Assembly (NCBI RefSeq): GCF_003073045.1
Contig: NC_037593.1
Coordinates: 12,904,735-12,968,734, forward strand
Length of the DNA stretch: 64,000 bases
Reading direction: 5' to 3'
Source: Pomacea canaliculata
Taxonomy: Eukaryota > Mollusca > Gastropoda > Architaenioglossa > Ampullariidae
How positions within the stretch are numbered: position 1 is the stretch's first letter; the number at the start of each line of letters is the position of its first letter. Both the position numbers and the translations under genes were made by a program. The notes below the pieces were generated by a model. The model saw only the letters and a program-made list of their open reading frames with translations. It had not been told where the DNA came from and ran no database searches. Positions 24,901-37,420 of this stretch are shown in pieces.

Positions 24901-25680
24901 TGTAAAACACGGACACACGAGCTGTCATCAGTTTTGTGGTGCACGTGGTTTTGCATCCACTGAGGAGTGATTGGCTTCGTTGCTGTCGTCGGGCGTGTGA
25001 AAGTTTGTCTGTGTGTTTGCGAGTGTGCCTGTGGGAGAGCAAGTCCCGCAACGTCCGATCGCGTTACGCGACACACACATATATAATTATTCACTCTGTT
25101 TCTGTCATGTACATCTCTTTCATTTTGTTTTCCTCAAGTATAAGAAATCGTCGGCACGTGTCATGTCGCTGTATTTACCTTCCACACTGCTGACACAGGC
25201 GGGAAGCCCAAAGTTGTAAACGTGCCACACATCAGACGAATAGAGTTTGTGTCTGACAAGGCTTTCTTCATCACGAATAACTTTCCGTCTGCTGATCTAG
25301 GAGGCTCTTGATCACAAGAGAATAGAACAACATTAAAAAAAATCAATCAGCGAATTACTAATTCAAACATTCAGGACCCTGCAGTTATTACCGACATCCT
25401 CTGATGCTGTTGGTTAGAATAGTACCTGGTGTTAATCTTCCCCATTTTCCATCCATCAACCCATCCAACAATTATTTGTACTTTTTATTATCTATTGTTT
25501 TGGTTCATACCTTTAATAATCAGTTTGATGTTGTGTGTGATCTTGTCCTCAGCTTGGACCTCCACTCGGTATCTCCCCAGGTCATCTGACGTCAGATTGG
25601 TCAAGGTGACTCTTCCGTTATTGTGAACGGTCAAACGTTTCTGAATAATCCACAAAACAGATTTGTGTATGTAAGGTCTG

Positions 25681-25739
<59 letters not shown>

Positions 25740-28443
25740 GTCTAGATACCTCAAACATTCCTGTGGCGGGTACCGAGGAGCTGGCCAGAGATTCTCTCCC
25801 GAGAAACACAAACACGTGAAGAACGGTAACCTCGTCGTCTGCTTCGTACAGTGTCAGGTTACTTCCCTTGCATTTGTGAAATATTCTTGTACCTGCTTCT
25901 TCTGTCTCAAACAGTTGTACGCTTTTTCCTCTCAAGCTGGGAGTCAATAAAACTGAAAAAGGGAAATTTTGAGAAATTTGTAATACGAATACTGCATCAA
26001 AATGTAATTTGTGAAACACTTGCTAACGCTTACAGACGTTTAACAGTTTTTGTACCTTCTCCTAAAGTTGAACTTACACTTTTTTGGAAGAATGTTTAAT
26101 CAGAAGACAAAATTTAAAACAAAGCTTACTTTTACACGTACTTAATGTGCGTAGACCAATAATAACCCGAACTCGTTATTTATGCAAAGGGTTACCACCC
26201 ATATGTTTCCTATTCCTACAGAAAGCAGTTAAGCTCACATTACTAGTGAACGCTCAAGTGGTTGGTTCTATGACAGAAAAAAAGATCAGTGTTAATAGTG
26301 GAGATTAGTATCTGTGGGTACATAACAATAGTGGGACGTAACGAATGAAAATTCGTTAAAGAAGCGATCAAGGAAATGTTAAAAAAAACAAGTTTTTTTT
26401 TATTTTTATGAAGCACTGTAAATACTGTCTCACACCTTTGTAAACTTTAATTAAAGAACAACACGAGTTCAACATTTTTTCTTTATGATCAGGTTAAATT
26501 CAGTTTAAAATAATAATTTCCAAAATATGAGTACATAATTATGATTAATGTTTAAGATATCGGCCTTAAACATCGGCATTCTCACCTGCCACTAGGAAAG
26601 CAGAAGAAAATTACTCTCCTATACTAGAGAGCTACGTTGCGAGCAAGTAGTGCAACAGTGAGTGTGGCTCAGTTCAGCAAACCTATGTATCTCTTCGAGT
26701 CAAATGAAAAAACATTGCTTAGATTGTCGTGTTCAAGAAGCAATTTTTCTTTTAGAACGGCTGATTTTGAACACAGCCCTACAGATTTGAACTTTATTTA
26801 GAAGTTGAAGATGATCAAAGCTTCAACTGAAATTAAACATAAAAAAGTTCGAAATCCAATTTACTCCACAGACTGGTAAGTAAATCGCTGAAGATCAAAA
26901 TTTAATGAGCAACAATGATTGTCATTGCATTATTTAATATTAAACTGTAGTTTTGATTCTGTTGCATTTGAGTTAATTTTTTTATGGGTATTATTGTTTA
27001 TAAAGTACAAAAACATTTCAGATGTTCGTTTGTCTAAGATGATCTGCAATTTTTTATATCGTCGATGGTTTACTTCCAACATCTATCATAGACGACTAGA
27101 AATCACTGAGGTTGTCGGTTGTCGACCCAGTCAATGAAGAATTCTGTTGTCTCATGCGAACTCTCATTATCTCTTCGATCGTCACTTATCCCGCATTCAT
27201 CACTGGAATTATTATGTAGAGATGATAACAGTGTCATGATCTAGTCAGAGTGCTAGAACTGGGCGCGTGTGTAGACGAAAGCGTGCGAATGATGGACGTT
27301 CTCTAAATAGAACGTGACAAATGACGTATAGTGACGTCAAAAAAAAAAAAGAGTGAGGTAAGAGGGAGAGACGTTAGAAGGAATATGGAAGCAGAAGGAC
27401 GTTAGAGGGCATTTAGAAGAAGAAGGACGCTGGAGAATAGAGAGAAGAAGAGGACGTTAGAGAGTAGATAGAAGAGGAAGAACGTTAGCGAGTGGAAGAA
27501 GAAGAAAGTAGAGAGCGGAAAGGGAGAGGTGAACGCATTTGCCAAGACAATGCGATTTCTAATCAGAGATCGAATGTACTAATGTGAAAGAGAAACGACT
27601 GTCAAGACAGTGAGTTTATAGTGTGTGAGTGTTCGTTGTACTTTGTAGAAGTGGAGATTGAAGGAAAAACTGTGGTGTTAGAGACCGTTTTGCTTTTATA
27701 GTTAGGATCTATTTTTTTTGGTTGGTAATTTTGATCAGTAAACAGACAGACTCGTACAGGCGAATCATTCTTTAATTGGAACGAACGAAAGAACGCGCAA
27801 TTGTCCGACCCGCTGGTGAGTTGGAGAGAGCGAAAAAAGAGAGGCACCGGCGGTGTCGTGACAAACAGAAGCCGCAATTATCATACTTTGGTTAATCTAA
27901 AGAATATTTATTTAACCATTCTGCTCTTGATTTAATCTTAATTAGTATCTTAATTAACAAATAAAAAGAAATTACTTAACTGACATAAATATTTAACACA
28001 TATTTATGCGTTATTATAGTTTTCATATTGTTGTAGATATTGTTGACAGATGTGAGTCTATAGCTATAACTACTTTGTTCGAAACATATTTCACTTAGGC
28101 TTTGCTAAATAGGTTTGCAAATGCAAATAAACTTATTGTAATAAGGTATTTGTCATTTTCCGAATCAGGACACTGTTTATGATTCAGAATTTGTTGTTTG
28201 TAAATGCGGTTTAATTCAATGCCTTAGATGTTGTGGTTTTGTTGGAGAAATTTATGGACGACTTCGAAATTTTAAATAGACAAAAATTAAATACTTAATG
28301 CATTTTAAAATTCACTAAATATCTAGTTCTGAACCAGTTCAAGTGACAAACATTTATTACATCGAATGTAAGTGAAGAATTCATTCAAGATAAAATTATA
28401 AATACTTACCAAAAATAAAAACGAGGAGAGGTCTCATCGCCAT
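21938..28443 (-). CDS. CREP-like Ig/C-type lectin gene B (intact, 684 residues)
   Basis: Only complete lectin gene in the window. Exons (minus strand): 28443-28410, 25952-25750, 25640-25511, 25306-25179, 24536-23396, 23099-22920, 22176-21938. All introns are GT-AG, phases are 1,0,1,0,1,1, and the sum of 2055 nt is 684 codons plus stop. Residues 1-20: signal peptide (MAMRPLLVFIF...). About 25-122: IgSF1. 123-235: IgSF2 (LMCGTF, AVWK, DSGDYCCQL, then a Cys cluster CRAPDFCC). 240-545: coiled coil with many N-X-S/T sites. 546-684: long-form CTLD with Cys in CLLKTG and RTCLK, ADCEADGAHL, WVGGND, WSDGTP, QPSDN, EDC and CQYDL. WND is absent. Probably secreted and multimeric through the coiled coil; immune recognition role inferred from VIgL/CREP relatives. 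Confidence 0.92.
25682..25739. repeat. (TCAA)n microsatellite beside exon 2 donor, copy B
   Basis: About 14 uninterrupted tcaa units in intron 2, ending about ten bases from the minus-strand exon 2 donor at 25749. Same position as in gene A, different length. Confidence 0.95.
27232..27863. mobile_element. Solo LTR, 632 bp, in intron 1 of gene B
   Basis: Begins TGTCATGA and ends CGTGACA (TG...CA with short inverted ends). The 5-bp target duplication aacag is perfect (27227-27231 and 27864-27868). Copy A has the uninterrupted site gataacagaagccgc near 14447, with one aacag. The body has repeated gacgttag-like strings and purine-rich runs but no ORF, and no internal retroviral-type coding region lies beside it. 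It is therefore a solo LTR left by LTR-LTR recombination, or a non-autonomous form. Confidence 0.9.
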
Positions 28444-28742
28444 TCCTGCTGCCAGGTGATTGGTCTGTGGTTGGGTGGATGAACAGACAGAACATTTACT
28501 GCGAATTTACTTTCAACCAAAAATATCTGGATGCATTTTATTTTGTAAGCCATAGTGAGAAAACTATGGAAGTCTTTGTCATTCTTTGCATCTGTAGCAG
28601 GAGCCTTTGACTGGGGCAGCCTGTACCGCTGTCAGAGCTTTGATCCGCCACCCTGCACCGCCTTCCCTTTCTAATAATCCCCGTCATCCTTATCATCATC
28701 ATTTATGAAGGAGAAATAGAGATGGAAAGAGAAAAGATTTAG

Positions 28743-30440
28743 AAAGCATGTTCGATCACACAATTCCTTAAACAGACTGTTTGATGTTGGGCTTCTCTTC
28801 GAATGTCAATGGGTAAAACACAACTGGTGGACACAGTTATACCTAGAGATAAGCATGTACCTCTCTGTCTCTATGTGCCAGCCTGTCATAACACCTTAAA
28901 ACAAGAATCATAACATACCTTCCTCTGTCAGCTTGTCACTAAGGTGAATTGTCTCTTTGTCTTCTTGTTAGTGAGGACCAAGCTTCCAGATGTCTTCTTG
29001 TACCACGTGATGCCTAGACACGTATACAAATGTTCACTGTTCTGTGCCGCGGTGATTGCAGCTTAAGTACCTGTTGCCACATCTGTGGGCTTATCTCCAG
29101 AGTCTGTAATTTGTTTTTTTTATAATTACTACTCTGTGCAACAGTGGAGCCTGTCTTTTTTTAGAAAGCAAGCTCGTTCAAACTGTTGCTTAAACAGACT
29201 GTTTAACGTTTGGGATTCTCTTTGAATGTCAATGGGTAAAACACAACTGGTTTACAAAGTTATTACTAGAGATAAGCATGTACCTATGTAATCCTCTCTG
29301 TCTCTATGTGTCAGCTTGTTAAACACCGAATCATAACATACCTTCCTCTGTCAGCTTGTCACTAAAGTGAGTTGTCTCGCAGTCTTCTTGTTTGTGAGAA
29401 CCAAGCTTCCAAATGTCTTCTTGTACCACGTGATGTCTAGACACGTATACACATGTACACTGTTCTGTGCCGCGGTGATTGCAGCTTAAGTACCTGTTAC
29501 CACATCTCCTGAGTACAAAAGCAGCCTTGTCTGTAAGAATTTGTTTTTCTTATAATTCCTACTCGGTGAAACAGTGCAGCCTGTCTTCGATTGTATGTAC
29601 TGGCTTCTAAAGAAAACTTTGGGACTATGATACAAATAGAAGAGGGAGACAGAGATCTAGATTAATAGATCAATAGATGATAGAAATGAAAATTAATTAG
29701 TAAACAAAAGTAAACAATAACGAACATAATGTGTCATACCATACTAAAGTTTTCTTGAAAAAGCCTGTATCTAAACATTCTAAAAGTCAGTTGAACAAGA
29801 TGGTCGATGTTGGTGTTAGTGTGACCGGCCATGGCACTATGTTCTATTTGGTCGAAGTGTTCTACCAGTAGGTTCAGTAATAGGGCTAACTGTGGGACTC
29901 TTTTCTTAAGTATATGAAAAGCAGGTTCAATGTACTGTCTGTCTCCTGTGTCAGTCTGTACTTCCTCTCTTGAAGTTTCAGAGTCCCACTTGCTCCGTCA
30001 TTCTGGTCTGTACTGCTGTTTTATCTTAACACCTTAGGGACACACTTTGATGATAAAAACTTTTGCCTAAACAACATAATCTGCAGTTTATATACCTAAA
30101 CTAATCCACAGGAATACGCCTGACGCAGTGAGAGAGTTGAAGGCGAGAACCCGGGTGGTTATTGCCACTGATGTGAGTTGAGATGACAGCATGAATGTAC
30201 ACACAGGCTGAGAGGTGCGGACAGAAACAGACAAAAGTATACCTGGAAACACAGACTAAACTCTAAATAGAACATACCGTCGTGTGTCAGTTGAAAACCT
30301 GTCAGAAGAGCAATTTGAAACTTTGCTTCTCCTCCTTTTCTCGTCTCAACCTTTTTGTTTCTCGAGGTCTAGTCGTCCAGATGCTTCTTTGGGCTGCAGT
30401 ATTGTCTAGAAGATAATCACCTCACACATTAAATATATAT
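28743..30440 (-). promoter_or_regulatory. Upstream region of gene B: three candidate alternative first exons
   Basis: Same arrangement as upstream of gene A. Two ~420-bp direct repeats (28743-29160, 29161-29580) each have donor-like GAAG|GTATG (exon ends 28919 and 29342). A third, diverged donor ends at 30278, with a TATA-like string at about 30430-30440. Because both duplication copies keep all three donors, the units predate the 10 kb duplication. First-exon use is inferred. Confidence 0.45.
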
Positions 30441-30738
30441 CATCATGTGCACGGAGTCTTCACTAGGTCCCACATCTGTCAGATATTTTTTACTTGGGGG
30501 GATAGTGTAACAGAAAACAATAGACAATTGTCAATAGACAGTACGACCCTCACAGAAACAGGCCATGAGACTGCGAACGAAATGTGATTGTTTTGAACAA
30601 CAATGTCAAATAACATCAGTATCAGATAGGATACGTGCTCCATCATACATATAAAATAAAAAGGAGGTATTAGAAGTATACATGCACATGTCTGCACTCT
30701 TCCCCTCTCCTCAAACATAATCACGTACAGAAAACAGA

Positions 30739-31850
30739 TGCTAGTGTCGTTATGAGAGCTCTCCATTGTATTTTACATTCTAATTACACTTTGTCAAAAA
30801 AATCGTAAAATAATATATTTTCCCTGTTAGCCTACGTTTACGACAGTTCATGCTTAAGGATTCCCCAGTCCTCTGTTCAGTCCCTTTCCACGATCAAACG
30901 AATCTGTAGCAGCCACTATTGTTTGAATCAGGTTTCAGTTACTTACTATTAATGGATGAGCTGAGCTCACGGTCCACACGGTCGTTGTTTTTCTGTCCTC
31001 TTAGCAATGTGTTATTCTATTTCCAACATCCTTGTAATCGGTGTATTTGTTGGAGACCTGTCTGTGTCATACTCTTACAATGTTCATGAGCTCACGTGAA
31101 ACTCGAACACTGGAGCCAGGGAACTAGTCCTGTGATGTGACAGTCACTACCCAAGTCAACACAATTTAGTAAGGAAACCAATGCGTCTAGAATAGTGTCT
31201 ATCTGTAATCTTGCTTCGAATGTTCACCGTATTCACGGAATTCGCTCTGATTAGCATGCTGATCACTTGCACACACGCTGCTAACAGAGCGTTTAGTAGA
31301 CTTTATTTCACATTATTTCTCCATTATTTCACAGTTGGTGTCAGTGTCGCCAGCGAAGGATGCCTGGAGGGAGGAAGATCGGGTAGGTTGCTGACGTCTG
31401 TCACTCCCATCTTGTCCATTCGATTGAGTATGACGTATGTGTTCCTGGCAGTTGGAGGCACCTAGGGTGACAGTAGAAGGGTGGTCGGGGTCCGTCATAT
31501 ATTTGCCATCTTCGTTATCTTCTTTGTTAACAGCAGCCTCGTTGTCGATGACATGACCAGTTCTGCGACGTGTGTGTCTCGGTTCTGTGTGGAGTTGTCC
31601 ATTTTTGCAAAAGGCGAACTTCGCTTCTTCACGGGCTTTCACAAGTGGACAGACTGCTCCATGCGGGACAGAGAAGTAGACCGCAAGGCAAGAGTGGATG
31701 ATATATTTTGGATAGTGGGTTGTTCTGACACAGGGCCGGCCTGGGTGTGGTGTTCGTTAGCACTTGCAGCCAGGTGTTGAGAGACAGGTATGTCAGGGAT
31801 CGAGGTGTCAGTTGAGCCACAGTTACTCGTCATCTGGTGTTGAGAGTGTT
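30739..31850. other. Spacer, no gene recognised
   Basis: From 30739 the sequence leaves the duplication. Open frames on both strands at 31211-31820 overlap one another and show no recognisable domain. I see no paired repeat ends or RNA gene here. The hAT relic begins at about 31862. Confidence 0.4.
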
Positions 31851-31861
31851 GTATAGTAAAC

Positions 31862-32200
31862 ATGAACCGTGTTGTAAGCACTGTGACGAAAATCGTGAAC
31901 TTTATTAGCACAAGAGGGCTCAACCACCGGCCATTCATCTCGCTGGAGGAAGTTGAAGCCAATCCCAAAGATCTTCCCTTCCAGAATAATGTCCGGTGGC
32001 ATAGCTTTGGAAAAGTTGTTAAGCGAGTTTGGGAAGAAATAGTTCTATGTTTAGAAATGAAGGAAGAGACAAACGCTTTCCCAGAATTTTGTGATCTCCG
32101 ATGGTGTACGGATCTTGCCTTTCTTGTTGATGTCGTGGACCGTTTGAACAAACTCACTTCGGTTGGTGTCTTAACTGCCAACAACACTAATTACTTTCAG
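31862..32200 (+). pseudogene. hAT transposase relic (GTF2IRD2-like middle part)
   Basis: The plus-strand frame reads VSTVTKIVNFISTRGLNHR, NVRWHSFGKVVKRVWEE and LRWCTDLAFLVDVVDRLN. This corresponds to the part of GTF2IRD2/ZBED-type hAT transposases just upstream of, and overlapping, the piece in the 17.6 kb element (FFELRAEV...DPKWLMDLAFLVDMT). About 110 codons remain and then the match ends. No terminal repeats were found around it. A decayed fragment, older than the 17.6 kb copy. Confidence 0.75.
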
Positions 32201-32239
32201 TGCCTTGGTGTGCGAAGGAGCCAAGATGTCTAAGGACAG

Positions 32240-33197
32240 ACAGACAAGTGTTCAAACAAAGGTTACATTAAAAAATTAAAGGATGAACACAAGAAAGATA
32301 ATGTCCAACCTATATACCAAGTTCTTTATTTAATATTGAAAATTGTTATCGTTCTAGGCTTTGTGTCAAGTATGATGATTTATGACTATCTACTAAAGAT
32401 ACCCTTTGATACTTTCATTTTCTGGCTAAGAATGGAATATGAAGAAAGCATAAATGCTAGAAATAATAGCAACAATAGCGGGACGGGACTTTGCTCTGCG
32501 AATCATGTTCATTTTGTTTGCTGTAATATGATTTCTTCTCTTATCTATACTACGAATACTGATATCAGGAAGGTCGGCAACTAAGTGACTCTGAACTCAA
32601 ACATTTTACAGCACTTTATTGAAGACGGTCTCGCAAAGGAAATTTTTTTTTAGCTCACCAAATTCTTTTTCAACTTCAGTGAATTTTGAATCCATTAACA
32701 TTTCTACGACTCTGGGTACAGGTGCATGAGTGTTGTACTTTCTGTCTGTACTTGACACCTGTCATTACCTTCACAGGTAAAATTGTGGCGGGGGCGGTTG
32801 AAACCGAGGGGACTTAGAAACAAGAAGGATCCCCTATGAAAGCTCGGCATTGTACTATGCTGCTGTTACTCTAGTTTTACTCATTGCCTGTGTGAGCGCT
32901 CACGTGAACACTGCGCGTGAATGAAATGCGCCCGCGCGAGGTTTTTCTTTGCTGCAAGCGCCGTGCACCGTGACCTGTATCTCCATATCTCAGTGACCCC
33001 GTGTGAAATGCCTTCCTGTCAGGTCACAAGGACATCGGCCAGCCCCTGTCTAACAATGTTTTGCTTTGAGCAAATGAAGGTCTGGCGGGGGTGAGTCCTG
33101 CAAACAGGAACTTCACGTGTCAGACTTGTCACCTGTCATCAAACAATCTCAATACCGAGGTTATACATCTCAGGAGGAACAACTCCTGTCCTAGAGG
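32240..33197. other. Region upstream of the galactosyltransferase-like gene
   Basis: No coding gene. 32240-32640 is AT-rich. From about 32700 the sequence is more balanced, with a CpG-containing stretch near 32890-32960 (ctcacgtgaacactgcgcgtg). It probably holds the promoter and 5' UTR of the gene starting at 33198, but no clear TATA box was found. Confidence 0.35.
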
Positions 33198-36100
33198 ATG
33201 ACCAAGCTTGACTGTCACCAGATCAGGTTCCCAGTTGTCTTTGTGTTGCTGCTTCTGTTGGGTACCTTTGTCACCCTGATGCTGAGCACACTAGGGGTGT
33301 ATTCAGTCACCACCAGGATGCCTTCTCGGCAAGTAGCGACCTACAGGAACAGTGTACAAGTCTCACCGCTACGTGTCGAGGTACAAACTACAGATCGAAG
33401 TGCAGAGAAGGGGAACACGACCTTTGACCCTACAATGCCCTGCACTGAGGAAATGCAAGTTACAGGTAAGCAGGTTTTGAACTTTTGTTGCGTTCTTTTT
33501 CTTTCTCTTATTCCCACGTTAAAAAAAGGTAACAACTTGTAGTTCAGGTTTTTAAAATGTTTGTAACTAGTCTGATTAGTGAGAAAAGATTCTACTTCAC
33601 ATTAAAATTTTAATAAAATGTCAGCCTTTACCACTGTCCAGTTAATTCCATGTTTGTTGGATCCACTAGAAATCTTCTCAACTCAGTAACATTCAGAGAC
33701 TTCAGACTTTGTGGATCTGCTACCAGGTTAGAAAATAAAACCTTGCTGCACCCTGGGTAAACAAGGCGCTGGGTGAGGGTCCAGTCACATGTGGGGTTGA
33801 AACTGTCGCTCATTTGTCACACGTTCCTGTCACAAACTCCTCCGATACTTGAGCTGTTTGCTGATCCCCTCGGCAGCTTCGTCCTGTCTGTGACTGTCGT
33901 ATACCTTGTCACCAACTACTTAGGGGTCGAGCACTAGCTGTGTGTCGAGCGTTAACGAGTTCTACATTGGGGTGACGTAAGCGCGTAGTCAAGCGTTGAA
34001 AAGGTGAGAGTGTGAATGGAAGTGTGTGTTTAGGGGGAGGATGCTCGGCAGTTAGCAAACAAAGCGCAGATCCACATCTGACAATCCGGGAAATGGGGGA
34101 GGCTGTGACATGTTAATCCTGCTTTTAAATAAATAAATTACCTACTAAAGATTAACAACCTTTTTCACGATGACGACGATGATGACGATGATGGTTCTGT
34201 ATAGGACATCCTGTCCTGGTATTTATACAGAGGTGTAGGTTATGGCACACGGATCTACCTGGCTATACCTGTGTTTGTGTGTCGGTGTCTGTGGACAGAG
34301 GAGAGAGCAGCTCTCAATTTATCTGCTGTCTCCTACGACGCTCTAAAGGGAATTCTTCAAAATGGCGGCCGCTACAGCCCCGGCACGTGCAAGGCCCTGG
34401 AGCACGTGGCCCTCATCATCCCGTACAGAGATCGCGAAAAAACCTGCACATCCTCCTCCGCAACCCTCGTGCCCTTCTTGGTGCGCCAGCAGCTGGCGTT
34501 CACCATCTTCGTGGTCGAGCAGGTCAGACGGTAATACATCTGTCAGTTATTTATTTTACTCGGTCTTGGTTGTGTCTTTATTGCGATGAAATGTTTTTTA
34601 ACAGAACAGGTCAGAATCTAGATGTGTGACAATGTCCCTCTGGTTTTTGTTTTGTGCTTTCGTGGATGTGAATAATCCAGTGGTTAGAGTGCTCGCCTCC
34701 AAGATCGGTTTAATACACAGAGTAGATAAGTATTCTTCCTTTTCTCAACCCATCTCAGCTGAACCAGGTGTTGAACGGGTACAAGGTCGTATAAAGGGTT
34801 GAGAGACAGATAGGCAGTGAGGGAGAGATAGACCAGAGGCCGCGTGATAAGTGAGATCTCGAACACATCATTGTTTGACGACCTAAAGGTCACGTGACAA
34901 CCTTAACCTTTTCGTAGCCGATAAGCTTTTGTGTGTGTGTGTGTTTTTTTGTTTCTTTTTGTTGTTGTTTTTTTTGTAAATGAAGAAACGTTTAGAGTGC
35001 GGTTTTTCTTCCCTGCGTCCAGTTTGGTAGTATGTTTATTTAAGGTATAGACAAATCCACGCAGAAGGCAATACTTAACGATTGAATATTTATCTAGACC
35101 AAAATAGGATGAAAGTTTGACCCTGTTCTTATATAACTGTCAAGCAAAAACTTTGTCAGACATTGGTCAACTGTTGGTCTGTTTGTTAAGAATGGCCTTA
35201 AACTCAAGTCCACGTTGGCTAATAACAGATTTCTATTCAAGTGGATGAATACGAAGAGTCTAAAACCGTGTACAGTTCCGCGATCGTTTGGCATTGATAG
35301 TAAGACAAGAAATTCGTTAGATGACGTATTTCTTCTAACTCCGTGACCAGACTAAAGATTACTTTCAACCTGCTTGATGTTCAACGTCCGGCTTCGTTGA
35401 GGCTCAGAAACGAGGGATTTCACCTGCTTCATACTTCACGACACCGACCTGATACCACGTGACAACCGCAACCTGTACCGTTGCCATCAACAGCCCCGCC
35501 ATTTTGTCACTAGTCGCAGCAACGGAACATGGGAAGAAAAGTGAGTCAAGGGTCAAATCGGAATATCAACATACACACGACACGTACATAAAGCACGCGA
35601 ACACACACACGGACATACAGAGAGACAGAGAGAGAAAAAGAAAGATCGAGAGAGAAACCTTCTGCGCATGTGCAGGAGGAAGCGACCCTGAAAGGTTGGA
35701 AAAACTCAGGGTGATGGAGGGTACATAGGAACATTGTGGGTAAAAATAAAGGAACATGTTTTGTAGATGTTGATGTAGTTACCTGTCCGTGCTCGTTTTC
35801 ACGTGTAGGTGTGTGTGTGTGTGGCGCGTGTGTTTACAGATTACCGTATTCCTCCTTCATCGGGGGAGTGCTGGGACTTCGCAATGACCACATGAACCAG
35901 AGTAATGGCTGCTCCAATTACTACTACGGGTTGGGATTCGAGGACGACGACCTGGAAATAAGGTCAGGGGGTCACGTGATGTTCTTGTCGTGGTCCTGCC
36001 ACGTTCTACTTCTAGCAATAACAACAAAGACATTTCAGTTCTAGTTTATGAGGTTGACAAGCGTGTGACAAAGATGATAATGAAGGTAAAAAATATAATG

Positions 36101-37420
36101 AAACATATTTATATAAAGACATTCAAACCCGGGTTCAATGCGCGGTACATAAATATGTGAACACAGACGCACAGACAGAGGGACACACACACTGTCTTAA
36201 TGTTCACTTTGTGTACAAACGTCCAAATACAATAGTCATCTTAGCAACCACTGAGATAAAAGATCAAAGCTGTCAAATAATAAATGAACAGATAAAAAAT
36301 ATTTAACAGAATTAGAAAAACACATGAACCATCACCAGAAGCAGCAAACGTGTCTGACGAAGACGATGACAATAACCGCCACATCGAGTGTGACAACAGA
36401 GACCTGACTGAACAAACAATCGTCAGAGACCGGATATTCACGCGAATGTCATCAATCCCTTAAATTTGTTCACGGAAGTAAATGAAGAAGCCGTACACAG
36501 GAAAATCCGCCATAAAACAACAACATATCCGTTGACAAAGGTCAAACACAGTCAGTGTTATCTTCAAAAGTCTGACGTTCTTTCATCACGACGACGACAA
36601 TCATCTCTCATTCTGTTTGTTAATGCAAACCTGTTGTAAACGTCCAGTGATATCAGCACTACTTCATTGTCTTTAAAATAATTATTTTCCTACCTTAGTA
36701 TGGAAACATGTGCAAGTGTTGTGTGTGTTTTCTGATTATCATTCGTAACCAAAGTTTACAAAGATTTTTACTAGATGTTGACACTCAGAACTTTTGTTGC
36801 AGACTGAGAAACAAACGCCTTCTGGTTGTTCGTTATCCAGGGCAGATCGGAGCTTACTACAGCCTGGCTCACGAGAAGCAGACTGACAATCCTCGGAGGT
36901 AATATTTTCATGTTGGTAAAAAAACGAACGACGAAGACGACGACGATGATGATTGTATAGCTGGAAATCCCAGGATGTTGCCAGTGTCTTGACGCTTAAC
37001 ATTACCAGACCATGACTGATAGGGAAATGGTGTTAAAGGTAATAATACTCTCACCACACACACACACACACACACAAACATAAACATAAACAAATACACA
37101 CACAAACACGTGCGAAAAGACAAACGCACGCACTCACAAGCACGTGCACCCAGATACGCCTACCCTTCCTCCTCTCTCTTACACACAAACATAGACGAAA
37201 TTTATGTTTACAACTGCTTAACTGTAAACATAAGCCATAACTTTGTAATTATTTCAGAGATGAGCTTCGCCGAAGCATGTGGAAGCGGCTGGAGAAGGAG
37301 GGTTTGAACTCTCTGCAGTACGAACTGCTGGACGCGAAGGAAAAGGAACTGTACACGTGGCTTCTCGTCAAGCCTCCACCACCACCAGCCTCCTTCTACA
37401 ACATCACACCTCCATCATGA
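33198..37420 (+). CDS. Beta-1,4-galactosyltransferase-family gene, six exons, frame disturbed
   Basis: Golgi type II glycosyltransferase of family GT7 (beta4-GalT or GalNAcT). Exons: 33198-33465 (short N-terminal tail, hydrophobic anchor FPVVFVLLLLLGTFVTLML, stem), 34299-34522 (GGRYSPGTCKALEHVALIIP, YRDREK, LVRQQLAFTIFVVEQ), 35358-35540 (HDTDLIPRDNRNLYRC), 35840-35962 (LPYSSFIGGVLGL, YYGLGFEDDD), 36803-36898 (VVRYPGQIGAYYSLAHEK), 37258-37420 (GLNSLQYELLDAKEKELYTW). The metal site DxD is kept as DTD, but the usual WGWGGEDDD is YGLGFEDDD. Exon 2 has a -1/+1 pair changing eight residues. Exon 3 needs two +1 and one -1 corrections to align and stops in its own frame. Pseudogene or assembly errors. 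It lies between lectin loci without evident link. Confidence 0.85.

Larger units (their letters stand above)
20608..30738. repeat. Tandem segmental duplication, copy B (~10.1 kb)
   Basis: Direct repeat of 7777-17556 in the same orientation, with identical exon positions and high base identity by eye in exons and introns. It contains gene B, its 3' flank and three upstream cassettes. Unique to this copy are the solo LTR 27232-27863, an extra ~125 bp at 20772-20898, and the complete end of coiled-coil exon 5. It lacks the MITE and about 0.46 kb of intron 4 found in A. Confidence 0.9.

Noticed and set aside
31211..31820. Several overlapping frames on both strands
   Set aside because: No recognisable domains or splice signals, and frames mask each other.
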